From Lachnospiraceae bacterium (GTDB taxonomy: Bacteria; Bacillota; Clostridia; Lachnospirales; Lachnospiraceae), in the NCBI GenBank assembly GCA_902363825.1, contig CABJBK010000012.1, positions 39,215 to 103,214 of the forward strand: a DNA stretch of 64,000 bases, in the 5' to 3' direction. Both the position numbers and the translations under genes were made by a program. Under the pieces are notes generated by a model. That model saw nothing but the letters and a program-made list of their open reading frames with translations. It was not told the origin of the DNA and searched no databases. Positions 8,763 through 17,470 of the stretch are shown in pieces (position 1 is the first letter of the stretch; each line of letters opens with the position of its first letter).

Positions 8763-8791
8763 AGTATAAAACGCTTTTTTTTCTGCCACAA
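8763..8791 (-). promoter_or_regulatory. Promoter of the cbiMQO operon
   Basis: A TTGTGG -35 (8791-8786) and a TATACT -10 (8768-8763) are spaced by 17 bases on the minus strand, leaving only about 50 bases of leader before the start codon at 8705. The spacer includes a run of eight A. Confidence 0.6.
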
Positions 8792-8866
8792 GCCACCGGG
8801 GGGGATATTTTTATGTTTTTCTATAGGAACAGCCGTCTGTTTCCAGAAATTTCCCCGACCGTACGC

Positions 8867-8895
8867 TTGTAAATTTCGCCATAAAGTGATACTAT
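8867..8895 (+). promoter_or_regulatory. Promoter of the butyryl-CoA transferase gene
   Basis: TTGTAA at 8867-8872 and TACTAT at 8890-8895 are spaced by 17 bases. The leader of about 60 bases has a small CTGA/TCAG hairpin near 8921-8936 and a very strong AAGGAGG at 8951-8957. Confidence 0.6.
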
Positions 8896-8963
8896 ACGAG
8901 TATGGTAAAAATTTAACAATCTGACTTTTTCAGACTATGAGTTGAAATTTAAGGAGGTTTTTC

Positions 8964-10304
8964 ATGGATTATTCACAGGAATACAAACAGAAACTGGTTT
9001 CAGCGGATGAAGCCGTAAAAGTCGTTCAGTCCGGCGACTGGGTGGACTACGGATGGTGTAACGCCACTGCAAATGCGCTGGATAAGGCCCTTGCAAAACG
9101 TACGGATGAGTTAAAGGATGTAAAGCTTCGCGGCGGTATCCTTTTAAAACCGCTCGCTGTATTTGAGCGTGAAGATGCCGGTGAGCACTTCACCTGGAAC
9201 TCCTGGCATATGTCCGGTATTGAACGTAAATACATCAGCAGAGGATTCGCTTACTATGCTCCGATCCGTTATTCCGAGCTTCCACGTTACTACTACGATC
9301 TGGACTGCAAAAACGATGTTGCAATGTTCCAGGTAGCTCCGATGGATAAGCACGGCTATTTCAATTTCGGACCGAACGCTTCCCATATGATGGCTGTCTG
9401 TGAAAATTCTAAGAAGATCATCGTTGAAGTAAATGAAAATATGCCGCGCTGCCTCGGTGGTTTCGAGAACAGCATCCATATTTCCAAGGTTGATATGATC
9501 GTAGAAGGCCCGAATGACCCGATCGCTGAGATGGGTGCAGGCGGTCCTGCAACTGATGTCGATAAGGCTGTTGCGAAACTGATCGTAGAAGAGATTCCAA
9601 ACGGTGCCTGCTTACAGCTCGGTATTGGTGGTATGCCAAATGCGGTTGGTTCCCTGATCGCGGAATCCGACTTAAAAGACCTCGGTGTACATACTGAGAT
9701 GTACGTTGACGCTTTCGTTGATATCGCAAAAGCCGGAAAGATCAACGGTTCTAAGAAGAACATCGACCGTTTCCGCCAGACCTTCGGTTTTGGCTGCGGT
9801 ACCAAGAAGATGTACGACTACCTGGATGACAACCCTGAAATGATGAGTGCTCCAGTAAGCTATACAAACGATATCCGCTCTATTTCCGCGCTGGATAACT
9901 TTATCTCCATCAACAACGCGGTAAATATCGATCTGTTCGGTCAGGTCAATGCGGAATCCGCAGGAATCAAGCAGATCAGCGGAGCCGGCGGACAGCTTGA
10001 CTTCGTACTCGGCGCTTACCTGTCCAAGGGCGGAAAGAGCTTCATCTGCTGCTCCTCCACCTTTACAACCAAGGACGGACAGTTAAAATCCAGAATCCTG
10101 CCGACCTTAGACAACGGTTCTATCGTTACCGATACCCGTGCAAACACCCATTATGTAGTTACCGAATACGGTAAAGTAAACTTAAAGGGTCTCTCTGCAT
10201 GGCAGCGTACGGAAGCGCTGATCTCCATCGCGCATCCGCAGTTCCGTGATGAACTGATCAAAGAAGCTGAAAAAATGCACATCTGGAGAAGAAGCAACAA
10301 ATAA
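8964..10304 (+). CDS. but: Butyryl-CoA:acetate CoA-transferase
   Basis: This 446-residue cytoplasmic enzyme transfers CoA from butyryl-CoA to acetate, releasing butyrate and acetyl-CoA, the last step of butyrate formation in Roseburia-type bacteria. The family I CoA-transferase motif GIGGMPNAV is at about residues 220-228 and the catalytic glutamate is probably Glu-245 in HTEMYVDAF. The length and the N-terminus [10 protein letters not shown] match the Roseburia/E. rectale type closely, though 4-hydroxybutyrate CoA-transferases share the fold. It is the only gene of its pathway in the window. It is monocistronic, with its own promoter, a near-perfect ribosome site and a 13-bp terminator, as expected for a highly expressed gene. 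Confidence 0.93.
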   Translation: MDYSQEYKQKLVSADEAVKVVQSGDWVDYGWCNATANALDKALAKRTDELKDVKLRGGILLKPLAVFEREDAGEHFTWNSWHMSGIERKYISRGFAYYAPIRYSELPRYYYDLDCKNDVAMFQVAPMDKHGYFNFGPNASHMMAVCENSKKIIVEVNENMPRCLGGFENSIHISKVDMIVEGPNDPIAEMGAGGPATDVDKAVAKLIVEEIPNGACLQLGIGGMPNAVGSLIAESDLKDLGVHTEMYVDAFVDIAKAGKINGSKKNIDRFRQTFGFGCGTKKMYDYLDDNPEMMSAPVSYTNDIRSISALDNFISINNAVNIDLFGQVNAESAGIKQISGAGGQLDFVLGAYLSKGGKSFICCSSTFTTKDGQLKSRILPTLDNGSIVTDTRANTHYVVTEYGKVNLKGLSAWQRTEALISIAHPQFRDELIKEAEKMHIWRRSNK

Positions 10305-10322
10305 TTATCCGTCCAGACTGAT

Positions 10323-10363
10323 TCCCCGGTCACGAGCCGATTTCGTGACCGGGGATTTTTTTT
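10323..10363 (+). terminator. Terminator of but
   Basis: A perfect 13-bp stem (10323-10335 with 10343-10355, arm TCCCCGGTCACGA) with a 7-base loop is followed by eight T. Confidence 0.95.
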
Positions 10364-10388
10364 GCAACGGCGACGAGGAAAATGATGG

Positions 10389-11447
10389 TCATGCGGATGC
10401 ATCCGCTTCCTCCGTCGTCATCTTATAGATCTCCCAGATCAGGAACGCCGAGAGCGGCCCGAAGATCACACCGACTCCCCCATACACCTTGATCCCGATA
10501 TAGATGCTCATCAGCACGCAGACCGGATGCACCCCGATCCCGCCGCCCACGAGCTTTGGCTCTAACATTTCCCGCGTAATGGAACAGGCGAGATAGATGC
10601 CGAGATACCATAGGGCAAGTCCGTATTTTCCCTGAAGCACTTCTAAGATCATCCAGGGGATAAATACCGTTCCTGTTCCAAGAAACGGCAGCGCGTCACA
10701 AACTCCGATCGCGATCCCTGCCAGGAGCGCATAGGAATTTCCGGTGAGAAACAGCCCGGTTACACAGATCGCGCTGACACACAGCCAGATGATGAGCTGC
10801 GCTTTCAGATAGGAGCCTCCTGCGGTTTTCAGTCTGCCCGCGATGTGCCCTGCCACATTTCCGATCCCGGAATTTTGAAACCGCCGCACAAGCCCGTCGT
10901 AATCAAGGAAGATTAAAAGTGTTGCCACGGAGATCACGAGCATAATCCAGCCCGCATGCAGCATCCACCGGATACTGCTGACCGACCGCTCAAACATACA
11001 CGCCATCACCTGATCCTGTCCCTTCTTCCAAAACGTGACCGCCTTCTCACAGATGACCGCATTGATCTGTTCCGCCTCAATTCCGCTCAACACTTCAAGC
11101 CGCGCGCAGCAGTCCCGCCAGCAGTCTCTTCCCACCGCACACAGATTTCCGTAATTAAGGCACAGGCGCTTTACCTGCACCGCCAGCCCGTAGATTAGAA
11201 GCAGGCCGCCAAAGACTGTGAGCAGGAAACAGAAAAAGAACAAAAAAAGACGGAGCGCGCGTTTTCCCTTTCCCGCTTTCTTTTCAATCTTTGCGGCTGC
11301 GCCATGTAAAAGCGCCGCCAGTGCGAATGCCACAAAAAAAGGAATCACGAGCGGTAAAAAGAAGCGTACGCCAACATATACCCCTGTCGTGATTCCAGCA
11401 AGTTTTAATATTTTTTTCCAGAGCAACTTTGATTCATACGTTTTCAT
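10389..11447 (-). CDS. YtvI/PerM-family membrane permease (AI-2E transporter-like)
   Basis: From ATG 11447 the product is 352 residues with about eight hydrophobic segments and the AI-2E-type permease hallmark near residues 260-330, including DALPFLGTG and a GGGIGVHP loop. B. subtilis YtvI, a sporulation-associated member, is of similar length, so a sporulation-envelope role is possible but inferred. The start is uncertain: only a weak AAGG lies near this ATG, and an ATG 96 bases upstream would overlap the pseudouridine synthase gene. The gene follows rluA-like on the same strand with a 37-base gap, probably one operon. Confidence 0.78.
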   Translation of the reverse strand: MKTYESKLLWKKILKLAGITTGVYVGVRFFLPLVIPFFVAFALAALLHGAAAKIEKKAGKGKRALRLFLFFFCFLLTVFGGLLLIYGLAVQVKRLCLNYGNLCAVGRDCWRDCCARLEVLSGIEAEQINAVICEKAVTFWKKGQDQVMACMFERSVSSIRWMLHAGWIMLVISVATLLIFLDYDGLVRRFQNSGIGNVAGHIAGRLKTAGGSYLKAQLIIWLCVSAICVTGLFLTGNSYALLAGIAIGVCDALPFLGTGTVFIPWMILEVLQGKYGLALWYLGIYLACSITREMLEPKLVGGGIGVHPVCVLMSIYIGIKVYGGVGVIFGPLSAFLIWEIYKMTTEEADASA

Positions 11448-11484
11448 ACCTTCAGTATGCCCGCATTTTCCATGCTCTATCCTG

Positions 11485-12171
11485 TCATTTTTCTTCCGGC
11501 GGGAAAAATTCAAAAAACGCCTTTCCCTCCGGGCGGATCTCAAACTCCATCTTTTTCTTTGTCACCGGATGCACAAACCCAAGCCTGCAGGAGCAGAGCG
11601 CAAGCGGCAGATACCCGCTCTCTTTTCTGGCTCCGTATTTGCCGTCCCCGTAGATCGGATGACCGGCATGTGACAGCTGCACACGGATCTGATGATGCCG
11701 CCCGGTCTTTAATGTGATAAAAAGCAGGCTCTTTTCTTCCGTTTCCGCCACCGTATGATAGGAAAGTTCCGCCCGCTTCGCGCCCGGTGTATTTTCGCTT
11801 ACCGCACGGGAACAGTTCGTCCGCCCGTCCTTTGACAGATGATCGCAGAGTTCTCCGTCTTTTTCCTTCATTTTTCCCCATATGACCGCATAATAATTCT
11901 TATCCACACTGCGTGCGCCAACCTGTGCGCCAAGCGCTGCCGCCGCCTGTTTGGTTTTCGCGAATACCATGATCCCCTCCACGGGCTGGTCAAGCCGGTG
12001 CACCAGACCGATATACGGCTCCTCTTTTTTTGCCGCCCGGTAATTTTTTAGCAGGCTTACCATATCCTGCTGTCCCGCTCTCGCGGTCTGCACCGGAATG
12101 CCTGCCGGTTTTCTGCACACAAGCACCGCGTCATCTTCATATCGTATCTGATCTTTGATCTGACCTGTCAT
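11485..12171 (-). CDS. RluA-family pseudouridine synthase (no S4 domain)
   Basis: The start at ATG 12171 follows AGAGGAAAATT and gives 228 residues. The catalytic motif HRLDQPVEG is at about 58-66 with the active Asp at 61. The late motifs HQIRVQLSHAGHPIYGD and a C-terminal PEGKAFFEFFP complete the RluA fold. No S4 RNA-binding domain precedes it, as in the compact members of the family. It should isomerise a uridine in rRNA or tRNA; the target base cannot be read. A longer in-frame extension upstream lacks a ribosome site and runs into the intergenic promoter region. Confidence 0.87.
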   Translation of the reverse strand: MTGQIKDQIRYEDDAVLVCRKPAGIPVQTARAGQQDMVSLLKNYRAAKKEEPYIGLVHRLDQPVEGIMVFAKTKQAAAALGAQVGARSVDKNYYAVIWGKMKEKDGELCDHLSKDGRTNCSRAVSENTPGAKRAELSYHTVAETEEKSLLFITLKTGRHHQIRVQLSHAGHPIYGDGKYGARKESGYLPLALCSCRLGFVHPVTKKKMEFEIRPEGKAFFEFFPPEEK

Positions 12172-12240
12172 AATTTTCCTCTTTCCGTTTTTGTTTTTTC
12201 GACCAATTCTTAAATATTTTTTACTTTCGCACCGCACTTG

Positions 12241-12269
12241 TTTACAGTCCTCTCCAAAAATGATATGAT
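12241..12269 (+). promoter_or_regulatory. Promoter of the TM2 zinc-ribbon gene
   Basis: TTTACA (12241-12246) and TATGAT (12264-12269) are spaced by 17 bases, 46 bases before the ATG. Confidence 0.6.
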
Positions 12270-12315
12270 TACAACTACAGTTATGAAATTTTTTTACATT
12301 CAAGGAGGATTTTAT

Positions 12316-12756
12316 ATGTATTTTTGCAGAAACTGCGGATCATCTTATCAGACAGACGATGCTGTCATCTGTGTAAAATGTGGCTGCCCGAAGGGACAGG
12401 GCAATAATTTTTGTCCGAACTGCGGCAAACCGGTTCCACAGACCAGTACCGTATGTTTAAATTGTGGTGTTTCCCTTATGCCGGATGCTAACACCAACCC
12501 GAACGCGAAATCCAAAATGGCAGCCGGACTGCTTGGCATTTTTCTCGGTTCTTTCGGTGTACATAACTTCTATCTCGGCTATACAACAAAAGCTGTGATC
12601 CAGCTGGTATGCACGATTGTCGGCATCCTTCTTTCCTGTTTCGGTATCGGCGCACTGATCGTATTCGGTATCAGTATCTGGGGACTCGTGGAAGGAATCA
12701 TGATCCTCTGCGGCTCCATCAAAGTGGACGGTCAGGGCAATCCTTTAAAGGATTAA
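12316..12756 (+). CDS. Zinc-ribbon protein with TM2 membrane domain
   Basis: The start at ATG 12316 has AAGGAGG eight bases upstream and gives 146 residues. Two zinc-ribbon modules come first: CRNCG...CVKCG (residues 4-29) and CPNCG...CLNCG (38-56). A TM2 domain follows at about 66-130 with the typical GIFLGSFGVHNFYLG turn between two membrane helices. The ribbons should lie in the cytoplasm. The family is widespread in Firmicutes and its function is unknown. Its stop overlaps that of the convergent MATE gene by four bases (TTAA). Confidence 0.85.
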   Translation: MYFCRNCGSSYQTDDAVICVKCGCPKGQGNNFCPNCGKPVPQTSTVCLNCGVSLMPDANTNPNAKSKMAAGLLGIFLGSFGVHNFYLGYTTKAVIQLVCTIVGILLSCFGIGALIVFGISIWGLVEGIMILCGSIKVDGQGNPLKD

Positions 12757-14123
12757 GCTTCCAGCTTTTTCATTTCACGAAATTCTTTTACTGCCATCGT
12801 GATCGCTATGACTGCTGCAAGGCAGTCTGCGACCGGTGCAGCATACATGATCCCGTCTATGCCGACAAAAAGCGGCAATATCAGTGTAAGAGGCAGCAAA
12901 AATACGATCTGCCTCGTCAGTGACAGAAAGGTTCCTTTCTGCGGTTTTCCAATCGAAGTAAAAAATGTCGATGTGATCGGCTGTAAAAAGTTCACAAAGG
13001 TAAAAAACAGATATACTCTTAAAAATTTGATCCCGAATTTGAAATACGCGTCACTTCCGGTTCCAAACAGCGCAAGGATCTCACCCGGAAATACCTGGAA
13101 GATCAAAAAGGATACCACGGAAATGATCGCGCCCGCGCGGACTGCGAGATTGTACGCCTCCCGCACTCTTCCAAATTGCTTCGCGCCGTAATTGAAACTC
13201 TCGATCGGCTGTGTTCCCTGGGAAATTCCGATGATCACCGAGAAGAACAGCTGGCCGACTTTTGTGACGATGCCCGCGCAGGCAAGCGGGATCGCCGCGC
13301 CATATTCTGAGAGTTCCCCGTAATGGGTCAGAGATTTGTTTAAAACGATCTGCACGATCATCATCGCGACCTGATTAAAGAAGGACGCCGTGCCAAGCGC
13401 CATGATATTCACTGCACATCTGCTCTCTACACTCAGCTGTTTTTTCCCGAGATGTACGGTCTTATAGTGCGCCAGATAATAAATGACGACTGCTGCGGAT
13501 ACGATCTGCCCGATGATCGTCGCGAGCGCTGCTCCTGCCATTCCCCAGCGGAATCCGAGTACGAAGATCGCATCCAGCACAGTGTTGATCCCTGCCCCGA
13601 TCAGATTGCAGATCATGGACATCTTCGGACTGCCGTCCGCACGGATCAGATGACAGCCTCCCGCTGTCAGAATCAGGCACGGAAAACCGATCGATGTGAT
13701 GCGCACATAAACTTTCGCATAGGGCATAACATCCGCCGGCGCTCCGAAAAAGGCGAGTAACGGTGTCAAAAAAAGCTGTGTCACAAGAAAAAGTACAAGC
13801 CCGCTTCCGATCAGAAGTACCGCCGCATTTCCTGCATAGGACGCCGCTTCTTCTTTTCTTCCCTCTCCCATGGCGAGGTTAAAATTGGACGCACCACCGA
13901 TCCCGAATAACAGCGCTAACGCGATACAGGATGTGGAAAGCGGAAACGCGATATTGGTCGCCGCGTTTCCAAGCGTTCCGACGGCCTGTCCGATAAACAG
14001 CTGATCCACAATGTTATAAAGTGCGCCGACAAGCATCGCGATAATGCTCGGCACCGCAAATTTCACCATTAAGCTTCCGACCCGCTCGGTTCCAAGCGGA
14101 TTATTTTTTGTTGTCTCACTCAT
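12753..14123 (-). CDS. MATE-family multidrug/toxin efflux pump
   Basis: The 456-residue protein shows the two six-helix halves of MATE transporters: an opening PSIIAMLVGALYNIVDQLFIG, and in the second half the stretch around residues 275-310 with a GQLFFSVIIGISQGTQP motif. It exports cationic compounds in exchange for Na+ or H+, by family knowledge; no specific substrate is indicated. AAGGAAGAT precedes the ATG. It may be read together with the small gene at 14150-14365, which ends 26 bases upstream. A second, unrelated MATE gene lies at 23600. Confidence 0.88.
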   Translation of the reverse strand: MSETTKNNPLGTERVGSLMVKFAVPSIIAMLVGALYNIVDQLFIGQAVGTLGNAATNIAFPLSTSCIALALLFGIGGASNFNLAMGEGRKEEAASYAGNAAVLLIGSGLVLFLVTQLFLTPLLAFFGAPADVMPYAKVYVRITSIGFPCLILTAGGCHLIRADGSPKMSMICNLIGAGINTVLDAIFVLGFRWGMAGAALATIIGQIVSAAVVIYYLAHYKTVHLGKKQLSVESRCAVNIMALGTASFFNQVAMMIVQIVLNKSLTHYGELSEYGAAIPLACAGIVTKVGQLFFSVIIGISQGTQPIESFNYGAKQFGRVREAYNLAVRAGAIISVVSFLIFQVFPGEILALFGTGSDAYFKFGIKFLRVYLFFTFVNFLQPITSTFFTSIGKPQKGTFLSLTRQIVFLLPLTLILPLFVGIDGIMYAAPVADCLAAVIAITMAVKEFREMKKLEA

Positions 14124-14149
14124 ACAAATTATCTTCCTTACTTTTTATC

Positions 14150-14365
14150 CTAAGAATCCAGTTCTTCCAGAATATTCGCCTCTGTGTACACCCTCCGCGC
14201 GTCACGCGCCCTGCGCATTGCGCTCCGGTATTCACTGAGTTTCCGGAAAATCGGTTCAATATCTTCCATATTATATTCCTTTTTTTCCAAACCTTCAATA
14301 AATGCTTTTAAAGTCTTTGCGTCTCCATTGTCTGTTTCCTCCAAAACATGATTGATTTTTTCCAC
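14150..14365 (-). CDS. Small acidic helical hypothetical protein, GTG start
   Basis: The start codon is GTG at 14365 with AGAGG eight bases upstream. The 71-residue product (beginning with Met read from GTG, then EKINHVLEET) is highly charged and predicted helical, with no Cys, signal or membrane segment. It sits directly upstream of the MATE gene on the same strand and divergent from the phosphodiesterase gene. I do not recognise it. Codon use and the ribosome site support a real gene. Confidence 0.6.
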   Translation of the reverse strand: MEKINHVLEETDNGDAKTLKAFIEGLEKKEYNMEDIEPIFRKLSEYRSAMRRARDARRVYTEANILEELDS

Positions 14366-14380
14366 AAAAACCTCTACAAT
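14352..14380 (+). promoter_or_regulatory. Promoter of the phosphodiesterase gene
   Basis: TTGATT (14352-14357) and TACAAT (14375-14380) are spaced by 17 bases. The -35 overlaps the first codons of the divergent small gene. Confidence 0.55.
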
Positions 14381-14418
14381 AAAAAGTATGTCAGACTATT
14401 TGTTACGGAGGTCTCTTT

Positions 14419-14865
14419 ATGAAAATTGGGGTTATATCTGATACGCACGGCTCCCTTCCGGATGCCGCAGGGGATGCGTTAAAAAAATGTGACTATTTGA
14501 TCCACGCCGGGGATATCGGAAGCGAAGCCTGTTACCGCGCCATTTTCCAGTTGAATCTCCCTTCCTACCTGGTAAGGGGCAACTGTGACTGGAGCAGCTA
14601 TGCCGCCGATATGCAGGAAGTTCTCTCTTTCCACATCGACGGGATCTCCATTTCCCTGATCCATGATTTAAACCGCCTGTCACGGCTTGCCGATGACACG
14701 GATCTTGTCATCTTCGGTCACACACATCATTATACACTTTTTGAACGTCAGGGTGTGACTTATTTAAATCCGGGCAGCGTCAGTGAAGGCAGAGGTGAGC
14801 CAAATTCTTTTGTGATCTTAGACACCGATCATGGGCATTTTAAGGTAAAGCAGTATACGCTTTAG
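14419..14865 (+). CDS. YfcE/MJ0936-type metallophosphoesterase
   Basis: The 148-residue protein carries the dinuclear-metal phosphodiesterase motifs in order: DTHG (8-11), GDIG, GNCD, LIHD where relatives often have THG, and the double-His GHTHHY. It then ends in the LNPGSVSEGRG loop typical of this small family. It probably hydrolyses phosphodiester or nucleotide substrates in the cytoplasm with Mn2+ or similar metals; the natural substrate is unknown. GGAGG lies seven bases before the ATG. It is monocistronic with its own promoter and terminator. Confidence 0.88.
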   Translation: MKIGVISDTHGSLPDAAGDALKKCDYLIHAGDIGSEACYRAIFQLNLPSYLVRGNCDWSSYAADMQEVLSFHIDGISISLIHDLNRLSRLADDTDLVIFGHTHHYTLFERQGVTYLNPGSVSEGRGEPNSFVILDTDHGHFKVKQYTL

Positions 14866-14871
14866 GGATGT

Positions 14872-14920
14872 AAAAACGCAGTGAAAAAGTATGTGACTTG
14901 CCATTTCGCTGCGTTTTTAT
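14872..14920 (+). terminator. Terminator of the phosphodiesterase gene
   Basis: Arms AAAAACGCAGTGAAA (14872-14886) and TTTCGCTGCGTTTTT (14904-14918) pair with one G-T and end in a T run. The A-rich left arm makes it usable from both sides. Confidence 0.85.
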
Positions 14921-14942
14921 CTGACATACTCCTGCCGTCTTC

Positions 14943-15179
14943 CTATTTTAATGCATACTTTTCTTCCGGTATATCATATTCCAGATACAGTTTATCCCGG
15001 TATTCCAGATCTGTCGTTGCCCGCAGGAGTTCCTCGATCCGCTGATCCGCCTGCATTTTTTCCGACAAACACTTAAAACGTTCCTGCTCCGCTTTTATTC
15101 CATTCTTCTGACCTGCCTCATACTCTGCTTTCCGCAGTTTTTCTTTTTCTCTTTCCTCGTCATATTCGAAGATGCTCAC
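14943..15179 (-). CDS. Small charged protein resembling the tail of Rpn-family nuclease/transposase proteins
   Basis: Translation can start at GTG 15179, with GGAGG eight bases upstream inside the end of the preceding fragment. The 78 residues begin VSIFEYDEEREKEKLRKAE and continue YEAGQKNG, then an ending ATTDLEYRDKLYLEYDIPEE. This order matches, from memory, the C-terminal tail of Rpn/PD-(D/E)XK family proteins common in Lachnospiraceae. The N-terminal nuclease domain is absent. It may be a leftover rather than a functional gene, or a free-standing tail protein. Neighbouring DNA at 15510-15600 encodes another AEYEAG tail. Confidence 0.5.
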   Translation of the reverse strand: MSIFEYDEEREKEKLRKAEYEAGQKNGIKAEQERFKCLSEKMQADQRIEELLRATTDLEYRDKLYLEYDIPEEKYALK

Positions 15180-15181
15180 TG

Positions 15182-15505
15182 CTATCGCCTCCGCCTTTTT
15201 ACATCCTTGTAACGGAAATCTCCCGGCAGAAATCCCGCGTATGTCTTATGGTAAACGTCTCTCGCCTTATCCACCTTAGCGATCATTTTCTTTGCCTCAG
15301 CCTCTGTCATGCCGAGACTTTCCACGCAGTTTTTCATCCGGTGCTCATACGATGCATAGATGAATACATGCATGCAGTCCTCACGCTCCCGCAAAATGTA
15401 GTCGGAGCAGCGCCCTACCACAATGCAGGACTGTTTATCCGCCAGCTGCCTTATGATACTGACCTGATTTTTAAAGATCTCATCCTGTTCGTTGTCTTTT
15501 CCCAT
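15182..15505 (-). pseudogene. Cytidylate-kinase-like fragment lacking its P-loop
   Basis: The 107-codon frame contains IIRQLADKQSCIVVGRCSDY and FIYASYEHRMK, which are internal parts of the cytidylate-kinase-like family of Firmicutes. A complete member would begin with an ISRQFGSGG-like P-loop about 90 residues earlier; none exists here. The frame ends abruptly in RRRR. Upstream, in a different frame, the DNA encodes an AEYEAG...QEGIQKG tail like the gene at 14943, so two remnants are joined. It cannot bind nucleotide as a kinase without the P-loop. It is most likely a decayed fragment. Confidence 0.65.
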
Positions 15506-15507
15506 GC

Positions 15508-15598
15508 CAAGCCAGATGCACGCCCTTTTTGAATGCCTTCCTGCACTCCGGCTTCATACTCCGCTTTTTTCTTCCGAAAAAAGTCAAATGAACATCCG
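15508..15598 (-). pseudogene. Rpn-like tail fragment
   Basis: In one minus-strand frame this stretch reads FFRKKKAEYEAGVQEGIQKG and then continues out of frame relative to the kinase fragment. It resembles the tail at 14943-15179. It abuts the stop of the Dus gene. There is no start codon or ribosome site, so it is only a remnant. The family assignment is from pattern memory. Confidence 0.4.
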
Positions 15599-16567
15599 CT
15601 ACTCCGAAAATACCCGCCGCACCGCCGCCTGGTATTCTTCCAGCCGTTTTGCTTTCCGTATCGCCTTCGCCTCTTTTTCTTTTCCTGGAAACCGGACGAT
15701 CAGGTAAGACCAGAGTTCTTTCATCTTAAAGAGCACATTCTGATCCCCGGAAAATTCTTTCCCATAATCTGCAACCAGTCTGTCATGGAACGCGGGCAGC
15801 TTCTTTTTTGCGTCTGTTCCATACGCTTCCCCGGATGCATATGCCGCCAGTTTTTCGATCAGCGCCGGATCTTTTAACACTCCGCGTCCGACCATGACCG
15901 ACGTAACCTTTGCCCGGTCACACGCCTGCTCCTTCTCCCAGTCGGTAAGCAGATTTACATAACTATCCACTGACACAAGATCTCCGTTATAGCAGAGCGG
16001 ATTTTTGCTGTGCTCCATCGCGTAACGGAAGGTTTCATAGTGCGGTGTCCCGCGGTACAGTTCTTTTTGCACCCTCGGATGAACGATCAGCTCTTCCAGC
16101 GGATATTTGTTATAGATCTCAAGCAGCCGGAAAAATTCCTCCGGTTCCTCCATCCCGATCCTGGTCTTTAAGGAAATCTTCGCCTCTGTCTTTGAAAAGA
16201 TCTCTTCCAAAAACTGATCGAGTTTTTCCGGCGAAGCCAGGAAACCCGCGCCACGCCCTTTGGACACCACCGTCCCGGACGGACAGCCGAGATTGATATT
16301 TAATTCCCGGTAGCCGAACGCGCCAAGATCTTTTTCAATCCGAAGGAAATCCGCGGCACTGTTTGTAAGGATCTGCGGAACGGCGTACATCCCCGCATTG
16401 TGCTCCGGCAGAATGTCATTTTTTTCCTTCGCGTTGAAACTGCGCTTCGTATGCGGCGCCAGAAACGGCATAAAGTATTTGTCAATCCCTGCGCCAAAAA
16501 AATCATGCTGCGCGTTTCGATAAATGTAACCGGTAATTCCCTCTAAGGGAGCCAAATAAAATTTCAT
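15599..16567 (-). CDS. dus: tRNA-dihydrouridine synthase
   Basis: The 322-residue flavoprotein begins MKFYLAPLEGITGYIYR, as Dus proteins do, and has the key motif INLGCPSGTVVSKGRGAGF at 91-109 with the conserved Cys at 95. Lys in SLKTRIG and the late VMVGRGVLKDPALI region complete the FMN barrel. It reduces uridines of the tRNA D-loop with NADPH. Which Dus subclass cannot be decided. The ribosome site is weak (AGAGAG). It lies downstream of the SDR-ThuA-isomerase genes on the same strand, 25 bases after the isomerase stop. Confidence 0.9.
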   Translation of the reverse strand: MKFYLAPLEGITGYIYRNAQHDFFGAGIDKYFMPFLAPHTKRSFNAKEKNDILPEHNAGMYAVPQILTNSAADFLRIEKDLGAFGYRELNINLGCPSGTVVSKGRGAGFLASPEKLDQFLEEIFSKTEAKISLKTRIGMEEPEEFFRLLEIYNKYPLEELIVHPRVQKELYRGTPHYETFRYAMEHSKNPLCYNGDLVSVDSYVNLLTDWEKEQACDRAKVTSVMVGRGVLKDPALIEKLAAYASGEAYGTDAKKKLPAFHDRLVADYGKEFSGDQNVLFKMKELWSYLIVRFPGKEKEAKAIRKAKRLEEYQAAVRRVFSE

Positions 16568-16592
16568 AGTTCTCTCTCAGTTTCTTTGCTTT

Positions 16593-17468
16593 TTATTGCC
16601 ATCTGATCTCATTCTTTAGATACTTCGCGGACTCTCTGATGCAGGAGAGCTGATCCTTCGCACCGAAATGCTCGATCGCGAAATAGCCGTCATATCCCCG
16701 GTCAAGCAGATCTTCCACGATCCGTGCGACCGGCATATAGCCGCTTCCGACCGGTACGGTGGCAAGCCCCCGGTTCACCCTGCAGTTCCAGTAGCGCAGC
16801 TTTTTTTCCTCGCCACGGTCCTTGCAGTGCGCATGCACGACATAGGACTTTAACTGTTCGTATCCTTCCCAGGCGTCCTCATCACTGAACGCGAAATTTC
16901 CGGTATCCACGGTATATTTGAGATCCGGCACATGCTCCATAAAATATAACAGTCCGTTTGCGGTTGCGTAAGGCGCAAGTTTCCCGTCAAAATCCTCAAG
17001 CGTCACCGCGACTGCCTTTTCGTCCTCCGCAAGTTCCATCGAATAAAAGACAAGCTCGGACAAATTCTTCTCCATTTTCCGTATCTTTTCATTCTGTGCC
17101 ATGCATGCGGCAAGTTCTTTGTAAGAATGGTTCTTCCGGCGAAACTGCGCCGCTTCCTTCGCCGAGACAAAGCCCGGCACAACAAGGATCTTTCCCGCTC
17201 CGACCTCATACGCGGTCTCCACCTGTTTTCTGCCGTGGCTTAGATCCCCCTGGTTTCCCCAGTCATAAAATTCATAGATACTGCTGATACAAAGATCCGC
17301 GTCCCGAAAGTTCTCTAAGATCTCTTCTTTTTTATCGAGCAGCTGTGAGAGGTTGATCTCGATGCCGGTGATCCCTGCGTCCCGCACCTGCTTTAGCACC
17401 TCCTGCACCGGAAGTTTCCGCTGCGTGCATGCCTCTGTGATATGGTCATAAAAAACCGATAATTTCAT
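16593..17468 (-). CDS. Sugar-phosphate isomerase/epimerase-like TIM barrel protein
   Basis: The 291-residue protein has the AP-endonuclease-2 type TIM barrel of xylose-isomerase-like enzymes: VRDAGITGIEINL, YEVGAGKILVVPGF, a metal-ligand VTLEDFDG segment, YTVDTGNFAF, YVVHAHCKD and the closing GYDGYFAIEHFG. It should isomerise or epimerise a keto sugar with a divalent metal in the cytoplasm. The substrate is unknown. The gene starts two bases after the ThuA stop and its GGAG site lies in the end of that gene, so the two are coupled. ThuA and isomerase genes are often paired in sugar or inositol catabolism. Confidence 0.82.
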   Translation of the reverse strand: MKLSVFYDHITEACTQRKLPVQEVLKQVRDAGITGIEINLSQLLDKKEEILENFRDADLCISSIYEFYDWGNQGDLSHGRKQVETAYEVGAGKILVVPGFVSAKEAAQFRRKNHSYKELAACMAQNEKIRKMEKNLSELVFYSMELAEDEKAVAVTLEDFDGKLAPYATANGLLYFMEHVPDLKYTVDTGNFAFSDEDAWEGYEQLKSYVVHAHCKDRGEEKKLRYWNCRVNRGLATVPVGSGYMPVARIVEDLLDRGYDGYFAIEHFGAKDQLSCIRESAKYLKNEIRWQ

Positions 17469-17470
17469 AT

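Noticed and set aside
8706..8866. Possible cobalamin or NiCo riboswitch upstream of cbiM
   Set aside because: The predicted promoter leaves only about 50 bases of leader and no B12-box or four-way junction motif is visible.
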